Source: Magnetospirillum sp. (GTDB taxonomy: Bacteria; Pseudomonadota; Alphaproteobacteria; Rhodospirillales; Magnetospirillaceae). From it: DNA of 10,000 bases. The position numbers and the translations under genes were made by a program. This document shows, piece by piece, positions 7,164 to 10,000 of the stretch. The stretch's first letter is position 1. Each line of letters opens with the position of its first letter. The stretch lies in assembly GCA_020217035.1 (NCBI GenBank), contig JAIWOG010000266.1:1-10000 (forward strand), written 5' to 3'. Below the pieces are notes generated by a model. The model was not told where the DNA came from, did not search any database, and worked only from the letters and a program-made list of their open reading frames with translations.

Positions 7164-8234
7164 ATGTCGGCCCAATGCGAAGTGGCGGCCAAGGCCGCCG
7201 CCAACGCCCCCATGGGGTTCTTTGAACGTTACCTGACGCTGTGGGTGGGCTTGTGCATCATCGCCGGCGTGACCTTGGGGCATTTCCTGCCCGCCCCCTT
7301 CCAGGCCATCGGCGGCATGGAGGTGGCGCAGGTCAACCTGCCGGTGGCGGCGCTGATCTGGCTGATGATCATCCCCATGCTGCTGAAGATCGATTTCGGC
7401 GCCCTGCATCAGGTCAAGGAACATTGGAAGGGCATCGGCGTCACCTTGTTCATCAACTGGGCGGTCAAGCCGTTCTCCATGGCGCTGTTGGGCTGGGTGT
7501 TCATTTCCACCTTGCTCCGCCCCTACCTGCCCGCCGAACAGATCGACAGCTACATCGCCGGGCTGATCCTGCTGGCGGCGGCGCCGTGCACCGCCATGGT
7601 GTTCGTGTGGTCCAACCTGACCAATGGCGAGCCGCACTTCACGCTGAGCCAGGTGGCGCTCAACGACACCATCATGGTGTTCGCCTTCGCCCCCCTGGTC
7701 GGCCTGCTGCTGGGCCTGTCCTCCATCACCGTGCCGTGGGACACCTTGCTGCTGTCCGTGGTGCTTTACATCGTGGTGCCGGTGCTGGTCGCCCAAGCCT
7801 GGCGCAAGGCGTTGCTGGCGCAAGGACCGCAAGCCCTGCCCAAATTGCTGTCGAAGCTGGGTCCGTTGTCGCTGGTGGCGCTGCTGACCACCTTGGTGCT
7901 GCTGTTCGGCTTCCAAGGCGAGCAGATCATCGCCCAGCCCATGGTCATCCTGCTGCTGGCGGTGCCCATCACCATCCAGGTCTACTTCAACTCGGGCCTG
8001 GCCTATTGGCTGAACAAGAAGTTTGGGGTGGCCCATTGCGTCGCCGGCCCGTCGGCGCTGATCGGCGCCAGCAACTTCTTCGAATTGGCCGTCGCCGCCG
8101 CCATCAGCCTGTTCGGCTTCCAGTCGGGGGCGGCGCTCGCCACCGTGGTCGGGGTGCTGATCGAGGTGCCGGTGATGCTGAGCGTGGTCAAGATCGTCAA
8201 CGCCAGCAAGGCTTGGTACGAAACCAAGGCTTAG
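7164..8234 (+). CDS. acr3: Acr3-family arsenite efflux transporter
   Basis: This 356-residue polytopic inner-membrane carrier would expel As(III). About ten hydrophobic segments are visible after a 20-residue cytoplasmic N-terminus, starting at about residue 25. Family landmarks are present: AAAPCTAMVFVWSNLTNGEP with the essential membrane Cys (Cys142) in the fourth helix region, LNDTIMVFAFAPLVG, and GASNFFELAVAAAI with the conserved Glu307. Both residues are known to be required in characterised Acr3 proteins. The protein belongs to the BART superfamily and is unrelated to the 12-helix ArsB; some annotations nonetheless label it arsB. GGGGAGG lies six bases before the ATG, and the start is one base after the arsC copy 2 stop. 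The downstream arsD and arsA suggest it can work as an ATPase-assisted pump as well as a proton-driven carrier. Confidence 0.95.
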   Translation: MSAQCEVAAKAAANAPMGFFERYLTLWVGLCIIAGVTLGHFLPAPFQAIGGMEVAQVNLPVAALIWLMIIPMLLKIDFGALHQVKEHWKGIGVTLFINWAVKPFSMALLGWVFISTLLRPYLPAEQIDSYIAGLILLAAAPCTAMVFVWSNLTNGEPHFTLSQVALNDTIMVFAFAPLVGLLLGLSSITVPWDTLLLSVVLYIVVPVLVAQAWRKALLAQGPQALPKLLSKLGPLSLVALLTTLVLLFGFQGEQIIAQPMVILLLAVPITIQVYFNSGLAYWLNKKFGVAHCVAGPSALIGASNFFELAVAAAISLFGFQSGAALATVVGVLIEVPVMLSVVKIVNASKAWYETKA

Positions 8235-8243
8235 GAGGAAACC

Positions 8244-8609
8244 ATGACCAAGCTTGAAGTCTACGACCCCGCCATGTGCTGCTCGACCGGCGTGTGCGGT
8301 CCCGAGGTCGACCCCGCCCTGGTGGCCTTCGCCGCCGACCTGAAATGGGCGGCCGAGCGGGGCGTCGAGGTGCTGCGCTACAACCTGGGCACCGAGCCGC
8401 AGGCGTTCGCCGCCAACGCAGCGGTGGTCAAGGAACTGGAAGCCGGTGTGGATCGGCTGCCGATCATCGCCGTCGACGGGAACATCGTGTCGACCGGCAT
8501 CTACCTGACCCGCGACCAGCTGGCGGCCAAGCTGGGCCTGGGCACCGCCCAACCCAAGGTCACCGCCAAGGCGGGCGGCTCGTGCTGTTCCGGCTCGTCC
8601 TGCTGCTAA
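8244..8609 (+). CDS. arsD: ArsD arsenic metallochaperone
   Basis: This 121-residue cytosolic protein has a thioredoxin-like fold and would pass As(III) to ArsA, raising its affinity; the family also has weak repressor activity. The N-terminal metal site is intact: Cys12, Cys13 and Cys18 in MCCSTGVCGP. The C-terminus carries both extra vicinal pairs, Cys114-Cys115 and Cys120-Cys121, in a Gly/Ser-rich tail ending exactly on CC. The R773 protein has the same three clusters at nearly the same positions. The central segment DRLPIIAVDGNIVSTG matches the family. AGGAGG lies five bases before the ATG, nine bases after the acr3 stop. It is immediately followed by arsA, the usual partner. Confidence 0.95.
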   Translation: MTKLEVYDPAMCCSTGVCGPEVDPALVAFAADLKWAAERGVEVLRYNLGTEPQAFAANAAVVKELEAGVDRLPIIAVDGNIVSTGIYLTRDQLAAKLGLGTAQPKVTAKAGGSCCSGSSCC

Positions 8610-8619
8610 GGAGGCCATG

Positions 8620-10000
8620 ATGGCCATGCCGACGATCGCCACCCGTTACGCGTTCTTCACCGGCAAGGGCGGCGTCGGCAAGACCTCGCTGTCTTGCGCC
8701 AGCGGCTTGGCGTTGGCCGAGGCCGGGAAGCGGGTGTTGATCGTCAGCACCGACCCCGCGTCCAACCTGGACGAGGTCCTTTCCACCCCGCTTGGCCCCA
8801 GGCCGATTGCCGTCGCCGGGATGGACAAGCTGTTCGCCCTCAACATCGACCCGGAAGCCGCCGCCCGCGACTACAAGGAACGCATGGTCGCCCCCTATCG
8901 CGGCATCCTGCCGGCCGCCGCCATCGCCAGCATGGAGGAGCAATTCTCCGGCGCCTGCACGGTCGAGATCGCCGCCTTCGACGAATTCGCCAAGCTGCTA
9001 GGCGATTCGGCGGCGACCGGGGATTTCGACCACGTCATCTTCGACACGGCGCCCACCGGCCACACCTTGCGGCTGCTGACCCTGCCCTCGGCGTGGAGCG
9101 AATTCATCGCCTCGTCCACCGGGGGTGCCTCGTGCCTGGGACCGCTGGCCGGGCTGGAAAAGCAAAAGACGCTCTACGCCGCCACCGTCGCCCACCTGTC
9201 GGATCCCGCCCTGACCACCGTCATCCTGGTGGCACGCCCCGAGCATTCGGCCCTGCGCGAGGCCGAACGCACCCGGGGCGAATTGGCGGAACTGGGCGTT
9301 CGCAACCTGCGCCTGGCCATCAACGGCCAGTTCGTCGCCGCCACTTCCGGCGACCGCGTGGCCGATGCCATGACCCGGCGCGGCCAAGACGCCATGGCGG
9401 CATTGCCGGCGACGCTCGGCGCCCTGCCAATCAGCCAGACCCCGTTCCTGCCCAAGGGGACTGTCGGGCTGGACTCGCTGCGATTGTTGATCACCCCCGA
9501 ACGTGCCGAGACACCGCCCTTCGCAGCCATCCCCCCCCTGCCCCTGCCCGCCGGCCTGTCCCCCATCGTCGCCGACATCGCGGCAACCGGGCATGGGGTG
9601 GTGATGACCATGGGCAAAGGCGGCGTCGGCAAGACCTCGGTGGCTGCCGCGGTGGCGGTGGCACTGGCCGGACGTGGCCACAAAGTGTTGCTGTCCACCA
9701 CCGATCCGGCCGCCCACGTGGCGTTTGCCATCGACCAGCCGGTTCCCAACCTGACCGTCGCCCGCATCGATCCCGAGGCCGAAATCGCCGCCTATCGCGA
9801 CGAAGTCCTGGCCAAGGCGGGATCGGGCCTGGATATGGCCGGCCGCGCCATGCTGGAAGAAGACCTGCGCTCGCCCTGCACGGAAGAAATCGCCGTCTTC
9901 CGGGCCTTCGCCCGCACCATCGACGCCGGCAAGGACGGGTTCGTGGTTCTCGACACCGCCCCCACCGGCCACACCATCTTGTTGCTGGACGCCGCCGAAG
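8620..10000 (+). CDS. arsA: ArsA arsenite-stimulated efflux ATPase (3' end outside window)
   Basis: This is the ATPase subunit that couples ATP hydrolysis to arsenite export through the membrane carrier. About 460 residues are visible and the frame is open at the right edge; R773 ArsA is 583 residues. Two tandem halves each carry a deviant Walker A (GKGGVGKT at 15-22 and 332-339) and a DTAPTGHT signal-transduction motif (142-149 and 445-452). This is the duplicated bacterial type rather than the single-domain Get3 type. The As(III)-site cysteines are present at Cys113, Cys172 and Cys420, matching R773 Cys113, Cys172 and Cys422. ATG codons also occur at 8617 and 8626. The AGGAGG at 8609-8614 is five bases from 8620, the same spacing as in arsD, so 8620 is preferred. 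The ribosome site overlaps the arsD stop. Confidence 0.95.
   Translation, partial: MAMPTIATRYAFFTGKGGVGKTSLSCASGLALAEAGKRVLIVSTDPASNLDEVLSTPLGPRPIAVAGMDKLFALNIDPEAAARDYKERMVAPYRGILPAAAIASMEEQFSGACTVEIAAFDEFAKLLGDSAATGDFDHVIFDTAPTGHTLRLLTLPSAWSEFIASSTGGASCLGPLAGLEKQKTLYAATVAHLSDPALTTVILVARPEHSALREAERTRGELAELGVRNLRLAINGQFVAATSGDRVADAMTRRGQDAMAALPATLGALPISQTPFLPKGTVGLDSLRLLITPERAETPPFAAIPPLPLPAGLSPIVADIAATGHGVVMTMGKGGVGKTSVAAAVAVALAGRGHKVLLSTTDPAAHVAFAIDQPVPNLTVARIDPEAEIAAYRDEVLAKAGSGLDMAGRAMLEEDLRSPCTEEIAVFRAFARTIDAGKDGFVVLDTAPTGHTILLLDAAE

Noticed and set aside
6957..8642. Minus-strand open frame of 561 codons across arsC copy 2, acr3 and arsD
   Set aside because: It is extremely His/Gln/Gly/Asp-rich and spans three well-supported genes on the opposite strand, so it is an artefact of the lack of stop codons at high GC.

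Overview
The window is a high-GC, densely coded stretch of bacterial chromosome with two divergent gene blocks and almost no non-coding DNA. GC bias at third codon positions, the arsenic-gene repertoire and the secretion genes suggest an alphaproteobacterium, possibly Rhodospirillales or Magnetospirillum-like. That placement is inference from style only; no rRNA or marker gene is present.

Left block (about 1-5614, minus strand). In transcription order it holds a TolC-family outer-membrane factor with a lipoprotein-type signal (4106-5614), a type I secretion ABC permease/ATPase (2095-4131), a HlyD-family periplasmic adaptor (740-2098), and the N-terminal 238 residues of a FecR-domain protein that runs off the left edge (1-715). 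The first three genes overlap and the fourth follows after 24 bases. Together they form a complete type I secretion channel placed directly upstream of its probable substrate, a large surface or adhesin-like protein.

Centre (about 5615-5759). This short AT-richer divergent spacer contains a good sigma-70-type promoter and a palindromic candidate operator for the arsenic operon. On the opposite strand it has a TATAAT box and a GGTTTAA direct repeat upstream of the secretion operon.

Right block (5760-10000, plus strand). This is a compact arsenic-resistance operon: arsR, two tandem arsC paralogues of the low-molecular-weight phosphatase type, acr3, arsD and arsA (cut by the right edge). ArsR senses As(III). 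The ArsC proteins reduce arsenate to arsenite. ArsD would hand arsenite to the ArsA ATPase, which would energise the Acr3 efflux carrier. Key cysteines are visible in all of these proteins.

Nothing here looks like a wholly undescribed system. The points most worth a second look are the adhesin-like secretion substrate, the paired arsC genes, the two candidate metal sites in ArsR, and the divergent regulatory region.
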